This document shows, one piece after another, positions 1-6,683 of a DNA stretch of 26,620 nt. Under the pieces are notes generated by a model. That model was given only the letters and a program-made list of their open reading frames with translations, was not told the origin of the DNA and did not search any database. A program made the translations under genes and the position numbers. Within the stretch, counting starts at the first letter, position 1. Each line of letters starts with the position of its first letter. The DNA comes from Candidatus Aminicenantota bacterium (GTDB taxonomy: Bacteria > Acidobacteriota > Aminicenantia > S016-38): NCBI GenBank assembly GCA_027062035.1, contig JAMOUL010000298.1:1-26620 (forward strand), given 5' to 3'.

Positions 1-597
1 CCACATGGAGCGTTCTCCTTCCATTCTGCCGGATGGGGTTTTAAGCCTTACCTTGCTTTTTTCCTGAAGGACTTTAACAACTTCAGCATCATGTCCTGTG
101 GCGTCTATCATGTATTTTGAATATACGGTAAGGGGATCCACGTGAAGACCGGCTACGTCCACCGCAGACCAGTTTATAACTGCTCCTGAAACCCTGCCTT
201 CCTTGAGGACAACATCTTCTACAAAGATACCATTGAAAATCTTTGCACCTGCGAGGATTGCCTTTGAAGCGAGAGTGGTGGTGGCAAGCACAGCGTCTGC
301 CACGTAGTAACCATCGGAGAATTCCCTGTGGGGTACCTGGAATTCTTCAAGTATTTCCTTTCCTTCCTTCTGTACCACTATTGTGTTAAACATCATGCCT
401 CCGCCCCACATTCCTCCCCCGATGCTGAGTTTTCTTTCGAATATTGCTACCTTCAGTCCAGACCTTGCCATGTAATAGGCTGCTACCATCCCTGAAGGAC
501 CGCTTCCTGCTATTACCACGTCAGTGTCAATATAATTCAGGAGTTCTTCCATATAGGTTTTGACTATGGCCTGAGTTATAGTTCTCTCGTCTAACAT
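1..597 (-). CDS. thi4: Sulfide-dependent ADP-thiazole synthase (Thi4 family), C-terminus cut by window edge
   Basis: FAD/NAD-binding thiazole synthase making the thiazole half of thiamine from NAD and glycine in the cytoplasm. I translated the reverse strand: 199 residues from ATG (595-597), open to the window edge. Visible are the dinucleotide motif GSGPSG (31-36), an acidic strand end (IFER), the Gly-rich GGGMWGGGMMF stretch (61-70) and LHVDPL (151-156). In yeast Thi4 the equivalent residue is a Cys that donates its sulfur and is consumed; here it is His152, as in archaeal and anaerobic bacterial homologues that use free sulfide catalytically. That is family knowledge applied to a visible residue. 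The start has a clear ribosome site (GGAGG, complement of 603-607) and its own promoter. No TPP riboswitch fits in the roughly 13 nt leader. About one quarter of the protein lies outside the window. Confidence 0.93.
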   Translation of the reverse strand, partial: MLDERTITQAIVKTYMEELLNYIDTDVVIAGSGPSGMVAAYYMARSGLKVAIFERKLSIGGGMWGGGMMFNTIVVQKEGKEILEEFQVPHREFSDGYYVADAVLATTTLASKAILAGAKIFNGIFVEDVVLKEGRVSGAVINWSAVDVAGLHVDPLTVYSKYMIDATGHDAEVVKVLQEKSKVRLKTPSGRMEGERSMW

Positions 598-616
598 TTC
601 ATCCTCCATATCCCAA

Positions 617-645
617 ATTATCCTATGAAAAAAATCTCTTGACAA
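617..645 (-). promoter_or_regulatory. Promoter of the thiazole synthase gene
   Basis: On the minus strand the -35 box TTGTCA (640-645) is 17 bp from the -10 box GATAAT (617-622); each differs from consensus by one base. Initiation near 610 would give a leader of about 13 nt that just contains the GGAGG site. The -35 lies in a near-palindrome, CTTGACAAG (638-646), so a TTGACA also reads on the plus strand, but it has no -10 at a workable distance. Confidence 0.65.
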
Positions 646-654
646 GAAAAACTC

Positions 655-683
655 TTTAAAAACTCCAGGCTTTTAGATAAAAT
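655..683 (+). promoter_or_regulatory. Likely promoter of the gap operon
   Basis: TTTAAA (655-660) and TAAAAT (678-683) are 17 bp apart, upstream of the ribosome site AAGGAGGTGA (696-705) and the gap ATG at 709. The region is AT-rich, so alternative boxes are possible; the -35 is weak. Confidence 0.4.
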
Positions 684-708
684 TTACATAAAAATAAGGA
701 GGTGAACC

Positions 709-1713
709 ATGGCTGTAAAAGTGGGAATAAATGGGTTCGGAAGAATAGGGAGGAATTTCTTCAGGGTAGCCTTCGGAAATATGGATTTTGAAATAGTTGC
801 TATAAATGACATAACAGATTCAAAAACACTTGCGCATTTGCTTAAATATGATTCCGTCATGGGAAAGTACGAAAAGGAAGTGTCCCATGACGATGATGGA
901 ATTATTGTGGATGGAAAGAAGATCAAGGTTTTCGCAATAAAGGACCCTGCCCAGATTCCCTGGGAGGATTACGGTGTGGACATTGTGATAGAGTCCACCG
1001 GAAGGTTCAGAGACCGGGAGAACGCATCCAAACATCTGAGGGGAACGGTTAAAAAGGTCATTATTTCGGCTCCAGCCAAGGGTCCGGATGTGACTGTTGT
1101 GCTCGGGGTGAATGAAAATGAATATGACCCTGAAAAACATCATATAATTTCCAACGCCTCATGTACCACAAACTGTTTTGCTCCTGTCACCAGGGTACTC
1201 GATGAGAACTTCGGAATAGTATATGGCCAGATGACAACGGTTCACTCCTATACCAATGACCAGAGGATACTCGATTTGCCGCATAAAGATCTGAGGAGGG
1301 CAAGGGCAGCTGCCCTTTCCATGATACCCACCACCACAGGAGCAGCCAAGGCTATAATGGAGGTTCTTCCCCATCTCAAGGGAAAACTCCACGCTATTTC
1401 CATCAGGGTGCCCACTCCGGACGCATCACTTATTGATTTTGTGGTTCAGGTTGAGAAGGAGGTAACAGTTGAAGAAGTTAATGAGGCATTCAAAAAGGCT
1501 GCCGATGGCGAACTTAAAGGAATCCTCGCTGTTTCCGAAGAGCCTCTTGTTTCCACAGACTATATAAAGAATCCCTACTCCGCAACCGTTGACCTGCTAT
1601 TCACCAGTGTGGTAGGAGGGAATCTTGTTAAAGTTCTTGCCTGGTATGACAACGAATGGGGTTATTCCAACAGGCTTGCAGAGCTGGCTGAGCTTGTTGG
1701 GAGGAAACTATGA
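709..1713 (+). CDS. gap: Glyceraldehyde-3-phosphate dehydrogenase, type I
   Basis: Oxidises and phosphorylates glyceraldehyde-3-phosphate to 1,3-bisphosphoglycerate with NAD(P). The 334 residues match the usual length. The N-terminal Rossmann motif NGFGRIGR is present, as is the active-site signature SNASCTTNC with catalytic Cys152, and the C-terminal WYDNEWGYSNR. The start is set by a strong AAGGAGGTGA site 3 nt upstream of the ATG. It is the first gene of a glycolytic operon: its TGA overlaps the pgk ATG (ATGA), implying translational coupling. Asp rather than a small residue follows the first NAD-binding strand (AINDITD), which usually favours NAD over NADP; cofactor choice is inferred. 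Confidence 0.98.
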   Translation: MAVKVGINGFGRIGRNFFRVAFGNMDFEIVAINDITDSKTLAHLLKYDSVMGKYEKEVSHDDDGIIVDGKKIKVFAIKDPAQIPWEDYGVDIVIESTGRFRDRENASKHLRGTVKKVIISAPAKGPDVTVVLGVNENEYDPEKHHIISNASCTTNCFAPVTRVLDENFGIVYGQMTTVHSYTNDQRILDLPHKDLRRARAAALSMIPTTTGAAKAIMEVLPHLKGKLHAISIRVPTPDASLIDFVVQVEKEVTVEEVNEAFKKAADGELKGILAVSEEPLVSTDYIKNPYSATVDLLFTSVVGGNLVKVLAWYDNEWGYSNRLAELAELVGRKL

Positions 1714-2882
1714 AATTTGTAGACCAGCTTCCCGTTGATAAGAAGTTGGTTTTTTTAAGGGTGGATTTTAATGTTCCCCTGAAGGATGGTCGGGTGGTGG
1801 ATGATACCAGGATAAGAGCATCCCTTCCGACGATAAAATATTTGCTTGAAAGACAGGCAAGGATAGTTGCAGCTTCTCATCTTGGAAGGCCCGGAGGTAA
1901 GGTGGTACCTGAACTTTCTACCAGGCCAGTAGCTGAGAGATTGGCTGAAATTCTGGGAAGGGAGGTAAAGTTTTTACCTGAGATAATCGGAGAAGAAGTG
2001 GATAGAGAAAAGAGTTCCCTCAATCCCGGGGAAATTCTTTTTCTGGAAAATCTCAGATTTCATCCCGGAGAAACGAAGGATGACCCTGAGTTTGCTTCCC
2101 GGCTTGCGAAGGGAATAGAAGTATATATAAATGATGCCTTTGGAACCTGTCACAGAGCTAACGCTTCCGTGCATGCCCTTGCAGAAATAATCAGGATAAA
2201 GGGGGCAGGGTTTCTGATAAAGAAGGAGATAGAGCATCTGAGTAAGGCTCTTAAAGAACCCCGTCATCCCTTCATCCTTATAACCGGTGGAGCCAAGGTG
2301 TCCAGTAAAATTCCTATTCTGCGTTACATGATGAGACATGCCGATAGAATCATTGTGGGTGGTGCTATGGCTTACACCTTCCTGAAGGTTACGGGGAAGT
2401 CCATCGGTGCTTCCCTTCTCGAAGAGGAAATGCTTGGAGAGGCGGAGTCAATACTCAGGGAAGCGGAGGACCGGGGAGTAGAATTTGTGCTTCCTGTTGA
2501 CCACAGGTGTGTCCGGGAAATAAAGGAGGATTCAGAGATCAGAGTTATGGAGAACATAGAAGATGGATGGATTGGAGTGGACATAGGGCCGGGTACAGAA
2601 AAACTATTTGCAGAGAAAATAAAGGATTCTGCCATGATCGTCTGGAATGGACCTATGGGGATCTTTGAGATGGAACCTTTTTCCCATGGGACAAAGGCCG
2701 TGGCAGAGGCAGTTGCATCGTCAGGGGCGTACTCCATAGTTGGAGGAGGGGATTCTATAGCTGCCATTAGAAAAGCAGGGGTGGAAGATAAAATAACCCA
2801 TATTTCAACAGGTGGAGGGGCTTCGCTTGAATATCTTTCAGGTAAAACCCTTCCTGGCCTTGCTGTGCTGGAGGAAGAATGA
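1710..2882 (+). CDS. pgk: Phosphoglycerate kinase
   Basis: Transfers phosphate between 1,3-bisphosphoglycerate and ADP, the first ATP-yielding step of glycolysis; cytoplasmic. The 390 residues are typical of a stand-alone enzyme. Signature FLRVDFNVPL at the N-terminus, SHLGRP (substrate-binding Arg), ENLRFHPGE, the ITGGAKVSSKI hinge region, WNGPMG and the C-terminal GGGDS nucleotide-binding turn are all visible. It overlaps gap by 4 bp and tpiA by 4 bp. In Thermotoga maritima pgk and tpi are fused; here the pgk stop codon is intact and tpiA starts separately, so this is an unfused arrangement. Confidence 0.98.
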   Translation: MKFVDQLPVDKKLVFLRVDFNVPLKDGRVVDDTRIRASLPTIKYLLERQARIVAASHLGRPGGKVVPELSTRPVAERLAEILGREVKFLPEIIGEEVDREKSSLNPGEILFLENLRFHPGETKDDPEFASRLAKGIEVYINDAFGTCHRANASVHALAEIIRIKGAGFLIKKEIEHLSKALKEPRHPFILITGGAKVSSKIPILRYMMRHADRIIVGGAMAYTFLKVTGKSIGASLLEEEMLGEAESILREAEDRGVEFVLPVDHRCVREIKEDSEIRVMENIEDGWIGVDIGPGTEKLFAEKIKDSAMIVWNGPMGIFEMEPFSHGTKAVAEAVASSGAYSIVGGGDSIAAIRKAGVEDKITHISTGGGASLEYLSGKTLPGLAVLEEE

Positions 2883-3616
2883 GGCCGCTGGTTGCTGGAA
2901 ACTGGAAAATGAACCATACCCCCACCTCAGGGGAAACCTTTATTAAAGAGTTGGATGGGAGAATGGACAAAGTTGATGCGGATGTTGTTGTATTTCCCCC
3001 ATTTGTTACCATCCCCCGGGTGGTGGAAGCTGCCCGTAAAACCCGGATAAAGGTGGGAGCCCAGAACATGTTCTGGAAAGATAAGGGAGCCTTTACCGGA
3101 GAAGTTTCAGCAGAGATGCTTCTGGATGCCGGAGTGGAATATGTTATCATCGGACACTCCGAGAGAAGGAACATTTTTGGAGAAAGCGATGAACTGATAA
3201 ACCTCAAACTCAAATCGGCTCTCAAAGCAGGATTAAAACCGGTTCTATGTATAGGAGAAAAGCTGGAAGAAAGAGAGTCAGGAATGACCATGGACAGGAT
3301 AAAGTTTCAGCTCAATGCGGACCTTTCAGGGGTGGATGTGGAAAATATTGTTATAGCCTATGAGCCAATATGGGCCATTGGTACAGGCAGAACAGCAACT
3401 CCAGAACAGGCGGAAGAGGTGCATGGGTTCATAAGTGAATTTCTTGGAGGTGGTGTAAAGATTCTTTATGGAGGTTCTGTAAAGCCCACAAATGCTTATC
3501 AGTTAATGGTTCAGCCCCATATAGATGGGGTGCTTGTGGGGGGGGCTTCCTTGAAACCCGACACCTTTTATGATATAATCCTTGCTGGACTTAAGGCATT
3601 TGAGGAGAAGAGATAA
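2879..3616 (+). CDS. tpiA: Triosephosphate isomerase
   Basis: Interconverts dihydroxyacetone phosphate and glyceraldehyde-3-phosphate. A (beta/alpha)8 barrel of 245 residues, near the family norm of about 250. Visible: catalytic Lys in AGNWKMN near the N-terminus, the electrophilic His in GHSERR, the catalytic Glu in AYEPIWAIGTG, and the phosphate-gripping YGGSVKP and LVGGASL. The ATG overlaps the end of pgk (ATGA) and the TAA overlaps the secG start by one base (TAATG). Third gene of the lower-glycolysis operon. Confidence 0.98.
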   Translation: MRPLVAGNWKMNHTPTSGETFIKELDGRMDKVDADVVVFPPFVTIPRVVEAARKTRIKVGAQNMFWKDKGAFTGEVSAEMLLDAGVEYVIIGHSERRNIFGESDELINLKLKSALKAGLKPVLCIGEKLEERESGMTMDRIKFQLNADLSGVDVENIVIAYEPIWAIGTGRTATPEQAEEVHGFISEFLGGGVKILYGGSVKPTNAYQLMVQPHIDGVLVGGASLKPDTFYDIILAGLKAFEEKR

Positions 3617-3906
3617 TGTATAGTGTAATCCTTATTTTTCACGTGATCATTTCGATCCTGCTCATCATCGTGATTCTGATGCAGAGCGGGCAGAAGGCAG
3701 ATATAGCCGCGGTTTTTGGTGGCTCCAGCAGTTCCACTGTTTTCGGTCCAAGAGGAGCCACAACTGTGCTTGTAAAGGTGACAGCTGTGCTTGCTGCACT
3801 TTTCATAATTACCTCTGTATCTCTTTACGTTCTCTCCTCAAAGGCCCATCCAACTTCTATTTTTCAGAAATCTGTTGTGAGCGAGAAGGCGGATACAAAG
3901 AAATAG
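3616..3906 (+). CDS. secG: Protein-export membrane protein SecG
   Basis: Small accessory subunit of the SecYEG translocon. The 96 residues contain two hydrophobic helices (about residues 3-22 and 52-72) flanking the conserved loop MQSGQKADIAAVFGGSSSSTVFG, which is the SecG signature (glycines plus Phe-Gly). A short charged tail follows. A GGAGAAGAGA site precedes the ATG, which overlaps the tpiA stop by one base. A tRNA-Leu gene begins 8 bp after the stop, so both are probably on the glycolytic transcript; secG next to a tRNA-Leu is also seen in other bacteria. Confidence 0.95.
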   Translation: MYSVILIFHVIISILLIIVILMQSGQKADIAAVFGGSSSSTVFGPRGATTVLVKVTAVLAALFIITSVSLYVLSSKAHPTSIFQKSVVSEKADTKK

Positions 3907-3914
3907 ATTGAGGT

Positions 3915-4000
3915 GCCGAGGTGGCGGAATTGGCAGACGCGCCAGCTTGAGGTGTTGGTGGGTTAGGCCCGTGCGGGTTCGAGTCCCGCCCTCGGCACCA
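3915..4000 (+). tRNA. tRNA-Leu (anticodon GAG)
   Basis: An 86-nt class II tRNA with acceptor stem GCCGAGG/CCTCGGC, discriminator A, encoded CCA, a D arm of leucine type, anticodon loop TTGAGGT (anticodon GAG, reading CUC/CUU), a short variable arm and a T arm with GGTTCGAGTCC. No separate promoter is visible in the 8 bp after secG, so release by processing of the gap-pgk-tpiA-secG transcript is likely (inference). A T-rich run (4002-4020) follows directly. Confidence 0.95.
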
Positions 4001-4069
4001 TCTTTTTTTATTTTTCTTTTTATAGTATTAAACTGAAGAGCCGACAAATTTTCTGAAGTGCTATTTTAT

Positions 4070-4094
4070 GGATGCTGTGGCTATCCCGCTTTTT
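4070..4094 (+). terminator. Weak candidate terminator after the tRNA-Leu gene
   Basis: GGATGC and GCTATCC pair with one bulged T around a TGTG loop, followed by CGC and five T residues. The stem is short. The gap 4001-4122 holds nothing else I can recognise. Confidence 0.3.
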
Positions 4095-4122
4095 AATGTT
4101 TTCTGAGTTTCGTTGATAAGGT

Positions 4123-4461
4123 TTATTCGGATTGATTATTGTCTTTCTTTTCTTCCTCTGATACTTCCTTTTCATCCAGAGCTTTTAAATATTCCATGGC
4201 CTGGTTTGCCCATACGAAATCCACCACTTTGATATCTATTTCCTTTACTCCTTCCACTTTTTTCAGAGCCTGCTTGACCATTAAAGCCAGCTGTATTCCT
4301 ATGGGGCAGAAATAGGTGGTGGGTCTGAATGTCAGGGATACCCTTCCTGTTTTTTCATCCACCTCTATATCCCTTACGATCTGAAGCTTTACCACATCCT
4401 GGCGAAGTTCAGGATCTATAACTGTCATAAGTGCTTCTATAACCTTGCTCTTAAGACTCAT
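4123..4461 (-). CDS. MIP18/DUF59-family iron-sulfur assembly factor
   Basis: A 112-residue protein of the MIP18 (SufT/PaaD-like) family, thought to help Fe-S cluster delivery. Visible: the family opening (IEALMTVIDPEL), then VSLTFRPTTYFCPIG with the conserved Cys-Pro, and VEGVKEIDIKVVDF near the end. The usual DPE...GVVDLGLVR stretch is altered to DPELRQDVVKLQIVRDI. The C-terminus is an acidic, low-complexity tail. It overlaps the upstream MinD-ferredoxin gene by 11 bp, so it is last in a four-gene minus-strand operon. The link to Fe-S maturation of the two neighbouring ATPases is inferred from context. Confidence 0.85.
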   Translation of the reverse strand: MSLKSKVIEALMTVIDPELRQDVVKLQIVRDIEVDEKTGRVSLTFRPTTYFCPIGIQLALMVKQALKKVEGVKEIDIKVVDFVWANQAMEYLKALDEKEVSEEEKKDNNQSE

Positions 4462-5344
4462 TCACAACCTCCAGAATCTTTTTGAACACCCCTTCCAGGC
4501 TTTCCTGGACATCCCTGCAGGCTGAAGCTGCTATCTTTTTTTCCACCAGTGCATCTATAACACACCTGGTAAAGGGAACCTTTCCAAGAAACGGGATTCC
4601 CTGTTTCCTTGCAAATTCCTCTATGCTTTTTTCGTTTGTAGGGTTAAGGCCGGCTTTGTTTATTACAATTCCATGGGGCACCCTGAAATGAGCCGCGGTC
4701 TGGGCAGCCCGTTCCATATCGTGAATGGCTGAAAAGGAGGGTTCTCCCACTATGACAACAAAGTTTGCCCCTGATATGGAGGATGTGACAGGACATCCTA
4801 TCCCGGGGGGTCCATCCACCACAATATAAGGAATATCATCCCTTTCAGCAAGGAGATGGGCCTGATGCTTTACCATGGTGACCAGGTTTCCAGAGTTTTC
4901 CGCTCCGGGAAAGAGTTTTGCGTGTACCATTGGACCAAATTCCGTTTCAGAAATGAACCATTTTCCAACGGTCTGGGGTATCATTTCTATCGCGTTTACT
5001 GGACAGGCTATCTGGCAGAGAGTACATCCATCGCATTTCATGGGATTTACTTTGTAAATGAGGTCATCTATAACGTCTATGGCATCGAAACGACAGAGCT
5101 GACGGCAGATATCACACGAGGTGCATTGGGCTTCGTCGATTTCTGCAACTGATTTTCCTGTAAAATTTTCCTCCTTCTTTATATCAGGCTCCAGAAGAAT
5201 ATGCATATCTGCAGCGTCAACATCGGCGTCTGCTATTATGAATCTTTCACCCTTTCGGGAAAGCCACCACACAAAAGATGTGGTTATGGTGGTTTTTCCG
5301 GTTCCACCCTTTCCGCTTATTATTACTATTTCCTTTGCCTTCAT
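4451..5344 (-). CDS. MinD/Mrp-like P-loop ATPase with inserted ferredoxin domain (second copy)
   Basis: A 297-residue MinD-superfamily ATPase with an inserted 2x[4Fe-4S] ferredoxin module. Deviant Walker A SGKGGTGKTT (10-19) carries the signature lysine; switch I is DADVDAAD (39-46). Ferredoxin cysteines are C74, C77, C80, C84 and C104, C107, C110, C114 (CxxCxxCxxxC twice). VDGPPGIGCPV is the Walker B/switch II region. Such proteins occur in pairs with NifX-like proteins, notably in the ORP (orange protein) cluster of Desulfovibrio and in methanogens; a role in metal-cluster assembly or cell division is proposed, not settled. The ATG overlaps the preceding paralogue's end by 4 bp. Confidence 0.9.
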   Translation of the reverse strand: MKAKEIVIISGKGGTGKTTITTSFVWWLSRKGERFIIADADVDAADMHILLEPDIKKEENFTGKSVAEIDEAQCTSCDICRQLCRFDAIDVIDDLIYKVNPMKCDGCTLCQIACPVNAIEMIPQTVGKWFISETEFGPMVHAKLFPGAENSGNLVTMVKHQAHLLAERDDIPYIVVDGPPGIGCPVTSSISGANFVVIVGEPSFSAIHDMERAAQTAAHFRVPHGIVINKAGLNPTNEKSIEEFARKQGIPFLGKVPFTRCVIDALVEKKIAASACRDVQESLEGVFKKILEVVNES

Positions 5345-6180
5345 CCTGCTATCTCCTTAATTCTGGCATGGAGTTTTCTGAGTCCCTCTTCGAATCTTTC
5401 AAAGGGAAGTTCGCCTCTGGAATACATCCTTGCGATGTCCTCTGAGAATGGAAGTCTGAAGAGGATTTCTATTCCCCTGGAGTTGGCGAATTCCTCCACA
5501 AGAGTGTTTCCTTCCTGTGCCTTATTTATCACTATACCATAGGGGACTTTAAGCTCTTCCACCATTTCCACCACAAGGGAGAGGTCGTGAACTCCAAAGG
5601 GGGTGGGTTCTGCGACAAGGATTACATAATCGGCATCTTCCACAGCCTGGACTACCGGACATGAAGTGCCCGGAGGAGCGTCTATTATAACGTCACCTTT
5701 ATAGTTCTTAACCCTTTTCTTAAGGTCGGTGATTAGAGGAACTGCAGTGGGTTCTCCGATGTTGAGTATACCTTCCATGAAGTCGAGATTTCCTGCCCTT
5801 CCGATTCGAACCACACCTTTTTTCCTTGGAACTTCTATGAGCGCACCCTTTTCAGGACAGACATAGGCACATACTCCACAGGAATGGCACAGTTCAGGAA
5901 AAAACAGATCCTTCTTTGCAGGAGGAGGTATTATTACCAGTGCTTTATAAGGGCAGGCCCTGGCACATTCTCCGCAATAGGTGCATTTTTCGGGGATTAT
6001 TTTTGGAACGGGCTCTGTAAAGTCTTCTACCTTCTCTATCGTGGGTTTGAGAAAAATTCCCCCGTTGGGCTCTTCAACATCAGCATCCACGTAAAGAGCC
6101 GGGGCTATGGCCCTTGCGAAGAGAACTGAGAATGTGGTTTTCCCGGTGCCCCCCTTTCCGCTCGCTACTGTGATTTTCAT
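5341..6180 (-). CDS. MinD/Mrp-like P-loop ATPase with inserted ferredoxin domain (first copy)
   Basis: Paralogue of the next gene, 279 residues. Deviant Walker A ASGKGGTGKTT (6-16), DADVEEPN switch I (32-39), two [4Fe-4S] motifs (C66, C69, C72, C76; C98, C101, C104, C108) and IDAPPGTSCPV as Walker B/switch II. It lies between the NifX-like gene (4 bp overlap) and the second MinD (4 bp overlap), so the three proteins are translationally coupled. Two diverged copies side by side suggest a heterodimer, since MinD ATPases sandwich ATP between two subunits; that is inference. Cytoplasmic, no signal peptide. Confidence 0.9.
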   Translation of the reverse strand: MKITVASGKGGTGKTTFSVLFARAIAPALYVDADVEEPNGGIFLKPTIEKVEDFTEPVPKIIPEKCTYCGECARACPYKALVIIPPPAKKDLFFPELCHSCGVCAYVCPEKGALIEVPRKKGVVRIGRAGNLDFMEGILNIGEPTAVPLITDLKKRVKNYKGDVIIDAPPGTSCPVVQAVEDADYVILVAEPTPFGVHDLSLVVEMVEELKVPYGIVINKAQEGNTLVEEFANSRGIEILFRLPFSEDIARMYSRGELPFERFEEGLRKLHARIKEIAG

Positions 6181-6560
6181 TTCAGCTCTTTCTCGAGTTT
6201 TTCAGCTATTTCCCTTGGAGTGGCTTCTTTGAACTCTTCCAGCTCGCCTTTAAGAAGTGCATTCACTGCTTCCTCGACGGTCTGGTCGTCTCTGGCTCTG
6301 TACATTTTAATTCCTGCAGCCCTGAGAACTTCAAAGGCATTTGGCCCGAAGTTTCCGGATATGGCGGCATTCACTCCTGCTTCTATTGCTATCTGAGCGA
6401 AGGAAATTCCTACAGCCATTCTTCCCTGTTTGTGCGGATTTTCTCTGGATATTATTTCTCCGGTATCTGTATCATATATGATGTAGTACTCAGCTCTTCC
6501 GAACCTTGGATCCACCATTGAATCCATCGAGTTGCCCTTTGATGTTATAAATATTTTCAT
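6177..6560 (-). CDS. NifX/NifB-C-like (dinitrogenase Fe-Mo cofactor family) protein
   Basis: A 127-residue protein of the family that binds Fe-S or Fe-Mo precursors (NifX, NafY, ORP, MTH1175-like). It begins with the typical strand KIFITSKGNSMDSMVDPRFGRAEYYIIYD and contains GISFAQIAIEAGVNAAISGNFGPNAFEVLRAAGIKMY, the core of the fold. No nitrogenase genes are present, so a nitrogen-fixation role is unlikely; ORP-type context fits better. The ATG has a strong GGAGGTAGG site and heads the minus-strand cluster. A promoter should lie in 6561-6683 but I see only a TAAAAT (6580-6585) without a convincing -35. Confidence 0.85.
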   Translation of the reverse strand: MKIFITSKGNSMDSMVDPRFGRAEYYIIYDTDTGEIISRENPHKQGRMAVGISFAQIAIEAGVNAAISGNFGPNAFEVLRAAGIKMYRARDDQTVEEAVNALLKGELEEFKEATPREIAEKLEKELK

Positions 6561-6648
6561 TTCCTACCTCCGAAATAGTATTTTATCACCAATATCAAGA
6601 ACCTGCCCCGAATTACTGGTATGTTAGAAGGCTCTTAAAGGTTTATCA

Positions 6649-6677
6649 TTGAAAAAATATGACTTTTGTGTTAAAAA
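6649..6677 (+). promoter_or_regulatory. Candidate promoter of the 461-residue protein gene
   Basis: TTGAAA (6649-6654), 17 bp, TAAAAA (6672-6677). The -10 ends 6 nt before the ATG at 6684, the same geometry as the leaderless genes elsewhere in this window, but here the intervening AGAGGT could also act as a ribosome site on a longer transcript. Confidence 0.4.
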
Positions 6678-6683
6678 AGAGGT

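Noticed and set aside
639..644. Consensus TTGACA as the gap -35 box
   Set aside because: No -10 lies 16-18 bp downstream; the nearest TAAAAT is 33 bp away. It is better explained as the other strand of the thi4 -35.
598..708. Possible TPP riboswitch upstream of the thiazole synthase
   Set aside because: The spacer is only 111 bp, the promoter lies about 13 nt from the start codon's ribosome site, and no CTGAGA-type thi-box core is visible.
2372..3291. Long reverse-strand open frames opposite pgk and tpiA
   Set aside because: Ser/Pro-rich low-quality translations antisense to clearly conserved glycolytic genes; shadows.
6177..6560. Nitrogen-fixation locus
   Set aside because: The NifX-like and NifU-like proteins occur without nifHDK or other nif genes; both families have non-nif members.
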